This document shows positions 47,602 to 57,370 of a stretch of DNA of 64,000 nucleotides, piece after piece. The DNA is taken from positions 5,332,001 to 5,396,000 of the forward strand of contig VCCP01000001.1 in NCBI GenBank assembly GCA_005765155.1, in the 5' to 3' direction. The first letter of the stretch is position 1, and each line of letters starts with the position of its first letter. Under the pieces are notes generated by a model. It was not told where the DNA came from. It did no database searches and saw nothing but the letters and a program-made list of their open reading frames with translations. Made by a program: the position numbers and the translations under genes. Source of the DNA: Zelopaecilomyces penicillatus (taxonomy: Eukaryota; Ascomycota; Sordariomycetes; Hypocreales; Pseudodiploosporaceae).

Positions 47602-48230
47602 GTTGGAAGAAGACTTGGAAGGGGAAGAAGTAAATTGATGCAAACGAGGTAGAGAGACAAAAGTTGAGACTGGGAGGGGGGCCTCGAGGTATCTGATGAA
47701 ATCCGTAAATTGTTTAATAAAACAAAACAAATAAAATAATCAAAGTTAAATAAAACGTACTACCAGACTATCCCACGCAACCAGGTGGCAAAGGTGCCCA
47801 TCACTGGTAATGAGGCGGGCTGAAGGCCAAAGATCCATGCACAACTTCGGTTGGTGTTAGCCGTGAGTGAGTATGAGCAAGGACCATTGAAGAAGTGGGA
47901 TATCAAAAAGAGATCCGCAGAAAGGCCCGTGTGCCAATTACAATACCAAGTTGATTCGAACAAAATAACGGGAACGCACCAGTATCATGCTTGACCACAT
48001 ACCTCTCTCTCGCCCAATGTCGGCTCGAATGTGCCGTGCCGGTCTTGCCGGCGCTTTCATACTCCCACCCGCGTCTTTTAGGGAGCTGATTCGATACCTC
48101 TTCTCACATCTGGACCATAGGAACTATCACAGACATCCGGATCACATAGCCGTACATCCCGTCTGAGCTCAAGGTTGGGATCAAAGTCTGTGGATTACGA
48201 TAAGTGTTTTCTACATCAAATCGGTAAATA
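47602..48230. other. Intergenic between two minus-strand HxxHC genes
   Basis: It contains the promoter of the gene ending at 46810 and the 3' UTR of the gene ending at 48231. No further gene is seen. Confidence 0.45.
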
Positions 48231-49224
48231 TTACGAATGCTCTCCCAAGTACTTCCAAATAGCACCCCAGTCTTTACACTGATGCGTACTCTCCCATCCC
48301 AGAACCAAAAACTTCCCATTCACCTTCACTGGCCATTCTAGAGTCAGGTCTGGGCGACACATGAGAGCCTGGCGGACAAAGTCGAAACAGTGAGATACGT
48401 GCCAAAGCCCATGCGTCATGGCTGTGAGTGACGGATGGTCGGTGTCCTCGGGATACTCTGCAAGCAGCTCCTTGGGATCAATTCTGCCCTCAACAACATT
48501 CCAAAACATTTTACGGATGGACCCCTAAATAATTGCCCCTTGTTAGTGTCATGATGATGTAAGATGTAAGAGGGTTTGAACAGAGAGGGGGGTTGCGTAC
48601 CAAGCAATGGAGTTGATGAAGCACGCTGACTCCAAAAAGACCTCGTCCATCAACCACCTCATGGGGCTTTAAGCCATACTCAGTGTAGTTGTCGATCCAT
48701 ATAAACCCCTTGTGTTTGCTATCCGCTGTTGATATGTCAATAAAGAAAAATAGTCATTTGTAGCACCCCTAAAGCCGTGACTTACGACCACCTAGGCTCT
48801 CCCAATCCTCGTTGCTCTGGTTTGAGGGCCGAACAATGAATCGCAAGTCCTCCTTGAATGCCCTTTTATCTTCGGGGACTATAATTTACCAATTAGCAAG
48901 TAATTATTAAAAATCTGACGAGTAGGTTTTGAACTCACAAACTGGAAATGGTGACTTGGCATCGTCATGTTCCGACTTTGTAACATCGCGCGACTGTTTG
49001 TACAGACACAGCGTGGTCCATGAGAGGAAGACATTTAGAAGCAGAGCCACTCCAAGAACTACCAGAATGAGTTTGGATGAAGAGCTGAAACTTTGCTGCT
49101 CTTTCTCACCCAGCTTCTGGTCTTCTGTCTCTTCGGCCAGAGTCTCTTCATCAGATGACAGTGACGAGTACTGCTGTTGCGTGTTTGACGCCTTTGTGAA
49201 TGACCATGGCTTGTTTGTCAACAT
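48231..49224 (-). CDS. UstYa/DUF3328-family oxidative cyclase-like protein (265 aa)
   Basis: Four exons on the minus strand (48939-49224, 48786-48878, 48601-48725, 48231-48524) give 265 residues. All donors are good (GTGAGT, GTAAGT, GTACGC). A Ser/Glu-rich cytosolic N-terminus precedes one membrane helix (about 51-75). The lumenal domain carries HQLHC at 163-167 and HVSHC at 210-214, the paired motifs that define UstYa. In ustiloxin, asperipin and phomopsin pathways such proteins catalyse oxidative macrocyclisation of RiPP cores. Here it diverges head to head from a second UstYa gene and lies 3 kb from a repeat-containing precursor. I started at MLTNKPW. A longer frame begins at 49311 but adds unlikely sequence before the helix. 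Confidence 0.87.
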
Positions 49225-49693
49225 TTTGGCAGCCGATGCCTTGAGTCTCGAATTAAGTTGACAGGGAAAGATTCTCATACCCTCGGTTACTTTTTTCTCT
49301 TCCCTTCTCATGGCCGATGTAAGAAGCTGGGCCAGAGGTATGTGCTCTGGCCCATGTGCCGGGGTTGTCTACAAATGGAAACACATGTTGGGCAAAGAGA
49401 GACAAGACAGACCAACGAAGGCAAGCAAATGCGGTTTGCAACCTGAATATGCAACAAGCACGTTCCCATTGCATTGAATGGGCGGATTTGCACGAACCCG
49501 GCTCGCGGAGACGTTGCATTAGTGCCTCTGAGCCAACAACTCTCTCTCACCAACGACACAACTGGTTGTAGATGTACTAGATGACTTGTTTTCCAAGACC
49601 ACTGCCATGCCCGACTTTGTTTTCTTTAATCGCACACTGATTCTTTTTTTTCCATATTGGAAACATCCACTAAGTTTCTGGCCGAATTTGACC
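49225..49693. promoter_or_regulatory. Bidirectional promoter of two UstYa genes
   Basis: About 470 bases separate the divergent UstYa starts. A perfect 10-bp inverted repeat, TGGGCCAGAG-N7-CTCTGGCCCA, lies at 49328-49354, about 104 bases before the minus-strand start and 340 before the plus-strand start. It looks like a dimeric regulator site. Confidence 0.55.
49328..49354. promoter_or_regulatory. Perfect 10-bp inverted repeat, candidate cluster operator
   Basis: TGGGCCAGAG at 49328-49337 and its exact reverse complement at 49345-49354 are separated by seven bases. The half-site CTCTGGCC recurs at 51694-51701 upstream of the precursor gene. A binding protein is not identified. Confidence 0.5.
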
Positions 49694-50785
49694 ATGGCCT
49701 TCACGTATCACCAAGTTGGCAACAAATCGTTTGAGAACTCGCAAAGCGAAGAGTTAGGGCTTGTTACAGGATCTGAGAAAGAGGGATCATCCTCTTCCAA
49801 CAATGCCGGCTCCAATCTCCATCGAAGCTTATGGGCGAGAAGCCGGATAGTTTTTCTCATCACATACGTCCTGCTCGCCATTGAGGTCTTTAGATCACAT
49901 GTACTTGAACGCTCGAATAGTCAACTTGGAAATGAAGGTTTGTGACTTCTTATATGACACTTCTACTTGATGGCTGACAATTAGAACAAGCAATTTACAA
50001 CGATTTAATTCTATCTCACGAGAGGGTGGTATTTCAACGAGCCGGATTTCATGATTCGCAACATCGTACGCTCACCCCGTACGAAGGAGAGCCAAACCCC
50101 CAAAACAACGCGGCTTGGGACCGACTCATGAGTGGTAACTACTCTTTTTATTTCATTTTTGATACAAAATTCACTGTTATCAAAGGATGAGAGTTTCGCT
50201 AACGTGTATGACACAGTTGGTATTGCGATCCTGTCGGCAGACGAGAATCGCCGCCTCAAGCCCAACGGCACCGCCACGCTCGGGAGTGAAAGATACGTTG
50301 TAGAACTAGAAATGTTCCACCAGCTACACTGTTTAGTAAGAAAGCACTTTTCATATGAATGAAGAAAGATAATCTAACACGTTGACACCCATCAGAAAAA
50401 ACTGCGCAGACAGCTCTGGGAGATTGACGCCTCGAAGGTCAACACATCCATGAATCCCAAAATCGCATCGCAAAGACGACAGCACCTTGGTAAGTACACA
50501 ATTGACACACGGAAGTTTTTAAGATAAAAAATCGGTAGAGGCTAATAGAGGAAATAAGACCATTGCATCGACTACCTTCGACAAGTCATCATGTGCCATG
50601 GAGATGTAACACCCAACACGTTTGAGTGGAACAGTGAAGTAGGAAGCTATCTGGTGCACCACAAAGTTGATCATCAATGTCGTAGCTTTGAGGACATCTT
50701 TTCCTGGGCGGTATCCCGCAATACCTCGGGTTGGGTGGTTGATGGTGATCATGAAAATGTTGTGACGCCAGCAACAGTAGACTAG
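49694..50785 (+). CDS. UstYa/DUF3328-family oxidative cyclase-like protein (277 aa)
   Basis: Five exons (49694-49937, 49985-50134, 50217-50335, 50396-50489, 50559-50785) give 277 residues. The N-terminus (MAFTYHQVGN) is hydrophilic and is followed by one membrane helix (about 51-66). The lumenal part has the family segment PYEGEPNPQNNAAWDRL, then MFHQLHC (His166-Cys170) and HLDHCIDYLRQ (His201-Cys205), and then C-terminal CRSFEDIFSW. This is a textbook UstYa architecture. It should act in the secretory pathway on the Kex2-processed peptide, forming a cross-link that involves a tyrosine of the core. It is transcribed toward the precursor gene, 1.2 kb away. Starting at the earlier in-frame Met (49586) would add 36 residues of doubtful sequence. 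Confidence 0.92.
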
Positions 50786-52014
50786 GGGGGCTTGGAATAC
50801 ACCCACGGCCTGTTTTTATGAATTTAATTTACAATAGCAGTTTTAGATTGCTTCGTTGATTCGTATTTGATCACTGTTTACTTGAAAGTCTCATTACTAT
50901 TGTTGCATGTTGCTAAACCACCATCATCACCACCACACGCTATGTATCCTACAATCCACAGTTTACAATGACTTAGCCGCCGAGTGAGGATACTTGAGGT
51001 ATCGGACAAAGGCTGTGAAGTTGTGCAATATAGGGAAATGATTGTGCTCACACCACAAACTCAAGGCATTCTCCAACAAGATTCAGGGCGCCAAACTCCA
51101 CAACTTGATGTGGAATGTCCAGAATATTCAGGAGTAAAATCTACCCAGTCGCCGCGCCACAGTTCAATTCCAATCCATCAATATCATCTGGACACTAGAC
51201 AGTGGTATCAGAAGCACAGAGCATCTTCTGCCTTAGACGAGCAAAGCATTGATGGATCTGTCTAGTCCGCGCTTTGTAGCCCCTTGTCCGGGTAAACAGC
51301 CGGCGTATTGAGCGGTGCCTGGAATTCTCCAATGGCCCGAACATCTTACCTCGAATGGTAGCGAGGTAGAAGCGTTCATGTGCCCCGGCCATGCCGTATA
51401 GCCGAAGTGCCGTCATCTCCGCCGGGCAACTCAGAGGGGGAGCTACTAGCCTTTGACCACTTCATCACCAAAGGAATGCGCACAACCAACACCAGAGTTG
51501 AGACAACAAACCTGCATGTACAATTTCGCCTCGTGGGCATTCCGATTCTCAAAGTTGAATCTGTGAAAAGACCCCACAGTGGTGTTGGTCTGTGCTATTG
51601 ATCAGTGGTTGGTTGGTAGGTAGTATTGGTCGGTGGTGTTGGTGATGATATGCCTCACCACCACATTTGTCCAGCCAAGACCGAGAGTCTAGGCTCTGGC
51701 CGTGATGTTGCATAGAACGCTTTCCCATGCCACCCCCGGATGCAAGGTGCTTTAACAATAACAAGTTTAGCGTCAACTGCTTATGTTAAGCCTTTTTGGT
51801 AAGCTTTCTACGAACACAGCTTCTAGTCACAGAGACACTGGGCAGGGTAGTCATATGTTAAGAGCTTTGGGCGCCGAAGGGGAATATCCGAGGGAAGGAT
51901 ATAAAGACACCTCAAAGACCCCCAAAGCGAAATATCCTCCAGTTCATCAGCCTGTCTACAATTCAACCATCATCTTCGTCCACTGCTGACCTACTCCTTT
52001 TAACCGTCTTCAAC
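50786..52014. other. Intergenic and promoter of the RiPP precursor
   Basis: No gene or extra repeat copy is visible. It contains CTCTGGCC at 51694-51701, shared with the UstYa promoter palindrome, and a TATAAA at 51900-51905, 115 bases before the ATG. Confidence 0.5.
51900..51905 (+). promoter_or_regulatory. TATA box of the precursor gene
   Basis: TATAAA lies 115 bases upstream of the ATG at 52015, with a pyrimidine-rich leader between them. A clear TATA box suits a strongly inducible secreted-peptide gene. Confidence 0.55.
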
Positions 52015-52625
52015 ATGTTTCTCTCCAACGTTTTGACTTTCCTCGCCATGGCTGTGGCCAGCACTGCCGCCATGCCTACCACCACTGATCAATCTAGAGT
52101 TGTTCTCAAAGGTGTGTATAATAACCTCAAACCAACGCCCCTTTGCATCCAATACCGTGTTTCTGTGAAGAGTAAAAGCAACACCATAAACTAACTTTGT
52201 TAAAGATGCTGTGACACCTCAAGGAGGAGGAGGTTACAAATACATCAAGAGAGATGTCTCTCAGAATGGTATGTACCTCACACAATTACACTGCCTCTTC
52301 TGTGGAGTATATGCAACATCAGAGACTAACTTTTTTGAAAGATGGTTTGACCCCTCAGGGAGGTGAAGGTTACAAATACATCAAGAAAGACGTCTCTCAA
52401 CACGGTATGTACCCTTGTGTGAAGATTAATGGCAAGACCAGTGATTGACTCTATTGAAGATGCTGTAACTCCTCAAGAGGGCGAAGGTTACAAATATATC
52501 AAGAGAGATGCTTCTCAGCACGGTATGTACCTTTCTGTGGAGTGTAAAAGCAAGACCAGGGACTGACTTTGTCAAAAGATGCTGTAACTCCCCAAGGAGG
52601 AGGCTACAAGTATATCAGGGCCTAG
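52015..52625 (+). CDS. Candidate RiPP (dikaritin-type) precursor with four GYKYI repeats, 110 aa
   Basis: Five exons (52015-52111, 52206-52268, 52342-52404, 52460-52522, 52579-52625) join in frame to 110 residues. Residues 1-19 form a signal peptide with hydrophobic core LTFLAMAVA, and a short leader runs to Lys32. Four repeats follow, at 33-53, 54-74, 75-95 and 96-110. Each begins D-[AG]-[VL]-TPQ, has a Gly/Glu-rich spacer and then GYKYI. The first three cores are followed by KR, KK or KR, sites for the Kex2/KexB protease. The last ends in RA and a stop. This matches precursors of ustiloxin, asperipin-2a, phomopsin and epichloecyclins in layout, with a different core. Neighbouring UstYa genes should cyclise the core. 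The product and its activity are unknown. Confidence 0.85.
52206..52625 (+). repeat. Tandem intron-exon duplication units of the precursor
   Basis: Exons 2, 3 and 4 are each exactly 63 nt (21 codons) and start and end in phase 1. Exon 5 is a truncated copy. The introns are also alike: introns 2-4 begin GTATGTACC, and introns 1 and 4 share a long 3' half containing TTTCTGTG and a GTAAAAGCAA stretch. The duplicated unit is therefore intron plus exon. Confidence 0.85.
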
Positions 52626-53136
52626 ATACCAGACAAGAACTAGGTCATCCATGATAGGAGAAGACAAGTACTTAGGTAGTTAGGTGTGTCATGATGTAGT
52701 CTGGCAAATTCTACCGCACATGGGGTGGGTTTTCATTCTCAGTCTGTCAATCAGGGAAGTTGGTGATAGATATATACTCCTCATTAAAACTACGCTCGTT
52801 AGCATCAATCAACCGATTTTGCCCAATCACACTGAGTGTTCGGATTTTCGGATCACGCTCCCGGAATGACATTCAGCATTTGACAAATGTTGAGGTTGAG
52901 ACGACAATATGACGTTGGACTTTTCCAAACAACCTTCCATCGCGACATCACGTGCCTTCAATTAACGTCACCACCTCTTTGTAAGACGCCCCCGTGGGCC
53001 GGCCCTCACCGTAAATTGATAGGTACCTTACTACCTTAACCAACACATCTAGACAGAACTCACTCCGATCGCAATCTCGTGCACCCCGCCAGAGAGGCTG
53101 TGGTCCGCGACCCAACGAGGCCCAGCGCCGGTGTCC
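52626..53136. other. Intergenic, right edge of the candidate RiPP cluster
   Basis: 3' UTR of the precursor followed by the promoter of the phosphatase gene. No further gene is seen. Confidence 0.5.
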
Positions 53137-54440
53137 ATGGTTGGAATGCGCAGATTACAACCCCAAACGTTGGCGGCAATCTCAAGATCTCCATCGCACC
53201 CGCATCGGTTTCTAGACCCGCCACAGCGGGGCCGCCAGGCGAAACGGCATTATGTCTCTGAGCCGCCGGGCTCCTCATCAAACTCGTCGTCCAGATCTCG
53301 CCAGTACGGAAAACCCCCGTTTCGATTTGAGACTGGCATTGCTCTCTTTGCCAAACGAGCACCCCGGCCGTTTCCTCCTCCCTTCACCTCCCCCCCGTCG
53401 GCCTCATTTTCCGACCCGCTAAGCACCCATCACCGAAGCCGCGACCGCCGTGCCTTTGTAAATGGAGAATTAATTAGGGGATATACCAATGGCGACGATG
53501 CTGTGTATGCGAGCGATTACTTTATCTGTGCAAATGATGGTGTGGGCGCATGGGCAGCTCGTCCCCGTGGACACGCAGGGTAACTTGGGACCTTGGCCAG
53601 ATATGCAATGATGGCAAAGAAGCACCGCTAACGGATACATAGCCTATGGTCTCGGTTGATTTTGCATTTCTGGGCTACCGCAATTGAGGATGAATCAACA
53701 CGAAACCTTGCCCAAGAAACGTTTTCCGCCCCCAATCCGATTGCTTCTCTACAAACTGCGTTTGACCAAACAAAGGAGGCTACAGGAGAGCATGACTGGC
53801 AGGGCACAACGACTGCATGTGGCGCCCAGTTACACTACAAAATGGTGACAGAGGCTGGCTGCGAGGAGCCCTCCCCGGTACTCTATGTGACAAATCTCGG
53901 TGACTGCCAAGTACTGGTTCTTCGCCCACGAGACCAAGAAGTCATCTACAAAACCAAAGAGCAATGGCACTGGTTTGATTGTCCACGTCAACTCGGCACA
54001 AACAGCCCCGACACACCTCAAGACAACGCGGTTGTGGACACCGTGGATCTGGAGGTTGGTGATGTGGTTCTAGCAATGAGCGATGGCGTCATCGACAATC
54101 TCTGGGAGCATGAAATTGCTTCCACCATTTTCAAAAGCATTAGTACCTGGGAGTCAGGTAAATCAGCTCCTGGTGAGGGAGATCGCACTGGCGGCCGAAA
54201 TGGGGGAATGAAAGCTGTAGCGCAGGATCTTGTCGCAGCGGCAAAAGTAATTGCCACGGACCCGTTTGCTGAAAGCCCCTTTATGGAGCGGGCTATAGAT
54301 GAAGGATTGGCAAGCGAAGGAGGTTAGTGATCTATGTATCGTCCATTGCCGTTTAGACGCGTGCTGACAAGGTGTTGTACCCAGGGAAACTAGACGACAT
54401 CAGTGTCGTCGCTGCGCTCTGTGTGAGAGACGAGGGTTGA
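53137..54440 (+). CDS. PP2C-type Ser/Thr phosphatase (Azr1/Ptc7-like)
   Basis: Exons are inferred at 53137-53579, 53643-54322 and 54385-54440 and total 392 residues. The N-terminal 90 residues are Arg/Ser/Pro-rich without acidic residues, like a mitochondrial targeting sequence. The PP2C core then shows metal-binding DYFICANDGVGAW, the RGHAGLWSRLILHFWA helix, TTACGAQLHY, NLGDCQVLVLRP, VLAMSDGVIDN and DDISVVAAL. The order and variants match fungal Azr1 and yeast Ptc7, which are short PP2C phosphatases linked to mitochondria. They dephosphorylate Ser/Thr with Mg or Mn ions. The ATG at 53137 is the first in frame; a second Met lies three codons later. Confidence 0.88.
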
Positions 54441-55017
54441 GACCACCAGTGGTGACAGCTTCAACCATCCGACACCCAGAAAGAACTATACTTCAAGAAC
54501 TTCAAAGCGAGTAAGGTTCGCGAGTCACAGGACATCGCCTTTTACTTCGCAGAGTGCCAGCACAAGAGCCAGAGGGAACAACCAAATCTGACATATGGGA
54601 GAATATACTTCCCCGTAATATGGCGCATATTCGACTTTGGTAGGCTCTCAGGCCATGCGTATTTGATAATCGGGCTTCTGAAAACGGAGTCAAGAATCAC
54701 CGAGGAGTTGGGATTGGAAAGGAACAATCAAAATGTTCCTGGCGTATGGCGTATGGCGGGGCAGGCATGACACAGTACCTGCGGGGCACCTGCATTTGTA
54801 CTGGCAATGCCTCCAATGGGCTTTGTCACTTTTAGAGATCCTTATCGCACGTGCTCCACCCAGCACGATAAGAAATTTATTTCGAGAAAGCTCAAACATC
54901 GGCTTCCCTCATTATTGGCAATCCGTAGTAATCTAAGAACTTCTCCAAGTAATCCACATACTTACCTGATTCACCCCCTAAACGCCCCTCTAGTATCTGC
55001 ATGAATACGCCACTAAA
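54441..55017. other. Intergenic between the phosphatase and UTP23
   Basis: No supportable gene; open frames are on both strands, short and without motifs. Confidence 0.5.
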
Positions 55018-56017
55018 ATGAGAGGGAAACGATCGAAGCAGTACCGGAAGCTCATGGAGCAGTTCTCCATGACTTTCGGGTTTCGCGAGCCTTACCAAGT
55101 CATTGGTACGACAACCCCAACTGCCAACTGGCGGTCGCCATTGCTCCTTGCTAACAACTACTAGTGGACGCGGAGATGGTGCAGGATGCGAGTCGATTCA
55201 AGATGGATCTAGAAGCAAGCTTGCAAAGAACGGTCCATGGCAAAGTCAAACCCAGTATGTACATCTCTTTTTCCTGATGCGGCGCATTTCACTGATGAAG
55301 ACAGTGATTACACAATGCGAAATTCGCAAACTATATGCGCTGAAAAGAGAGCCCGGAGTGAGCGAAGCGATTGATCTGGCAAAGACACTTGAGCGACGAC
55401 GATGCGGTCACCACCCTGACCAGTATCCCGAACCCCTCGACACGATAGAATGCATGAAGACTGTAGTTGACCCCAAGTCGACGGGTCAAAACAAGCACCG
55501 ATACGTGGTTGCGAGTCAAAGCCAGGAAGTGCGACGAATGCTACGAGGCATACGTGGAGTCCCATTGATTTATATCAAGCGGAGCGTCATGATTCTGGAG
55601 CCCATGGCCGATGAGAGCGTGCAGGTCCGAGCGCGCGAAGAGAGAGGCAAATTTAGAGCGGAGCTCAAGAACGCTCTTGGGAAGAGGAAGAGAGAAGGGA
55701 AGGGTGAAGACGGCGAGGGTGGCGATGGTGAGAACAAGGAGGGCGAAGATGGAGACGCCTCGGAGGCTCAGAAAAAGAAAAAGAAGACCACCAAGGGCGT
55801 CAAAGGAGTAAATCCATTGGCAATGAAGTCTAAGAAGAAGACATCACAGGATGTTCCAAAGAAGGCGAAAGATGTAACCAAGGAGGGCGATGAGGCTACA
55901 GATGCGCCGTCAAAGCGAAAGCGGCGGAGGAGGACCAAGTCAGCGGCTGATGGAGCTGAAGCCGGGGACGGGGGTGAGGATGCGGCACCAGCAGCTTCAA
56001 CTGGTGAAGAAAGCTGA
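55018..56017 (+). CDS. UTP23: rRNA-processing protein Utp23 (PIN-domain SSU processome factor)
   Basis: Exons are inferred at 55018-55105, 55165-55254 and 55305-56017 and encode 296 residues. The start MRGKRSKQYRKLMEQFSMTF and the joined segment with HGKVKPMITQCEIRKLYAL are diagnostic of the Utp23/Fcf1 PIN-like family. RRCGHH and the pair of Cys residues in the middle belong to its zinc site, and VPLIYIKRSVMILEP follows. The C-terminus is a long Lys/Glu/Gly-rich tail with basic clusters such as KRKRRRR. Utp23 works in the nucleolus with snR30 in early 18S rRNA maturation. Its PIN acidic residues are partly lost in the family, so a nuclease activity is not implied. Confidence 0.93.
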
Positions 56018-57370
56018 AAAGCTGAGATCATAGTAGTAGGAAGGGCAAGGGATGGTAATCTTTTAACTGGCATTGGAATCACGGCGCACATCTAGTTCGG
56101 TAGCAGAGAAAGAAAGAAAAATGGCGGTAAATAGAAGGGAAGGGAAGGTTTAATTGTTGATACTACAGGTCGAGCAGTCGGAGAACAGACCAATTTATAC
56201 AAAAATGGACAGGTTTTTGCAACCATCTGAGCCGGCATCATGTGTCTCTATTTATGTTGAAACTTTTGAGAGCAATATGGATGCATGGGATGTTGCAACG
56301 CAGCTGCAACTAGCTGGGCTCTTCTGCCCATGTAATAACTTGCAGAGTGGATTTTTCAAGCCAAGATATCAATAGAGCTGCAGATAGTTTAATTTGTTCT
56401 AATAGATATCACTCATCGTGTCCTCAGATCATATCCATGAGCATTTGTTGAACTTGGGTCTTAGTTAGAGAGGGGCGACCTATAATAGATCAGTCGCCTA
56501 TTTGGCGCGGGCCGGGTGGTAAGACCCCTTTGCAAACCACCCCACCTCAAGGAACTGCTCTACCCATCGAGAGGTGTAATGACTTTAGATAGGCTATTTA
56601 CAGGGCATGTTAGGCATATTCACCCTGTTAAATGCCATAACTACAAAGACGAATTCCCAAGTTAGGGGAACCGCCTATTTACATACTGATATTAACACAA
56701 TTATCCCTCTTGCTTTCCTGTTCGGGGGAACCACCAGTCGCGCCCGTCAGGTGTTGTTGTCAGGGTTCAAGGGCAAGAACAAGGCAAGGCAAGGTAAGAT
56801 GACACTTTTCAGACGAATCGAATAGACAAAGTAAGCAGCATGCAATTTCCCGTCTTGGCCGATTACGGTGCTCCGCCACCCTTTTGCGACGTCACGGTAA
56901 TTTTATCAACCATCCATCCAACAGCAACGCTCTCCGATCCACTAATTCTTGCTCCCTCCGCCACCTACCTAGCATTACCCATTCCCTACCTGGAGTAGGT
57001 AGTAATTCATCGATTTACCGCCCAGGCTGATCGACCGCAAGACCTGACGAGGTTACGGTGTGCAGCATAGGGGCTTTTTTTTTGGCACTTTGAAATCCGT
57101 TACCCGAAAACTAATGACCATCCCACACCACCATTAATTCAGGCCGGTGATCTGACGGCGCAAACTTTTTGTCCTTTTAAATTATTGTATAATTTCATCT
57201 TCTTAGCGATTCCACACCAAGCACAACCCACGACGCCCCCACCTGTCGCCTCGATATTCACGTCCCATCCGGCCCCCGAGGTGCCGCCCCCAGGCAGATT
57301 GGATGTGGACGTGAACTCCTCCCGATAATACTTCTACCCCTCCAAAGCTCAACCAACCTAGAGTGAGAAA
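56018..57370. other. Intergenic, UTP23 3' UTR and DUF726 gene promoter
   Basis: No gene was found. The stretch around 56.4-56.8 kb is unremarkable, and a poly-T run near 57077-57085 precedes the promoter. Confidence 0.5.
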
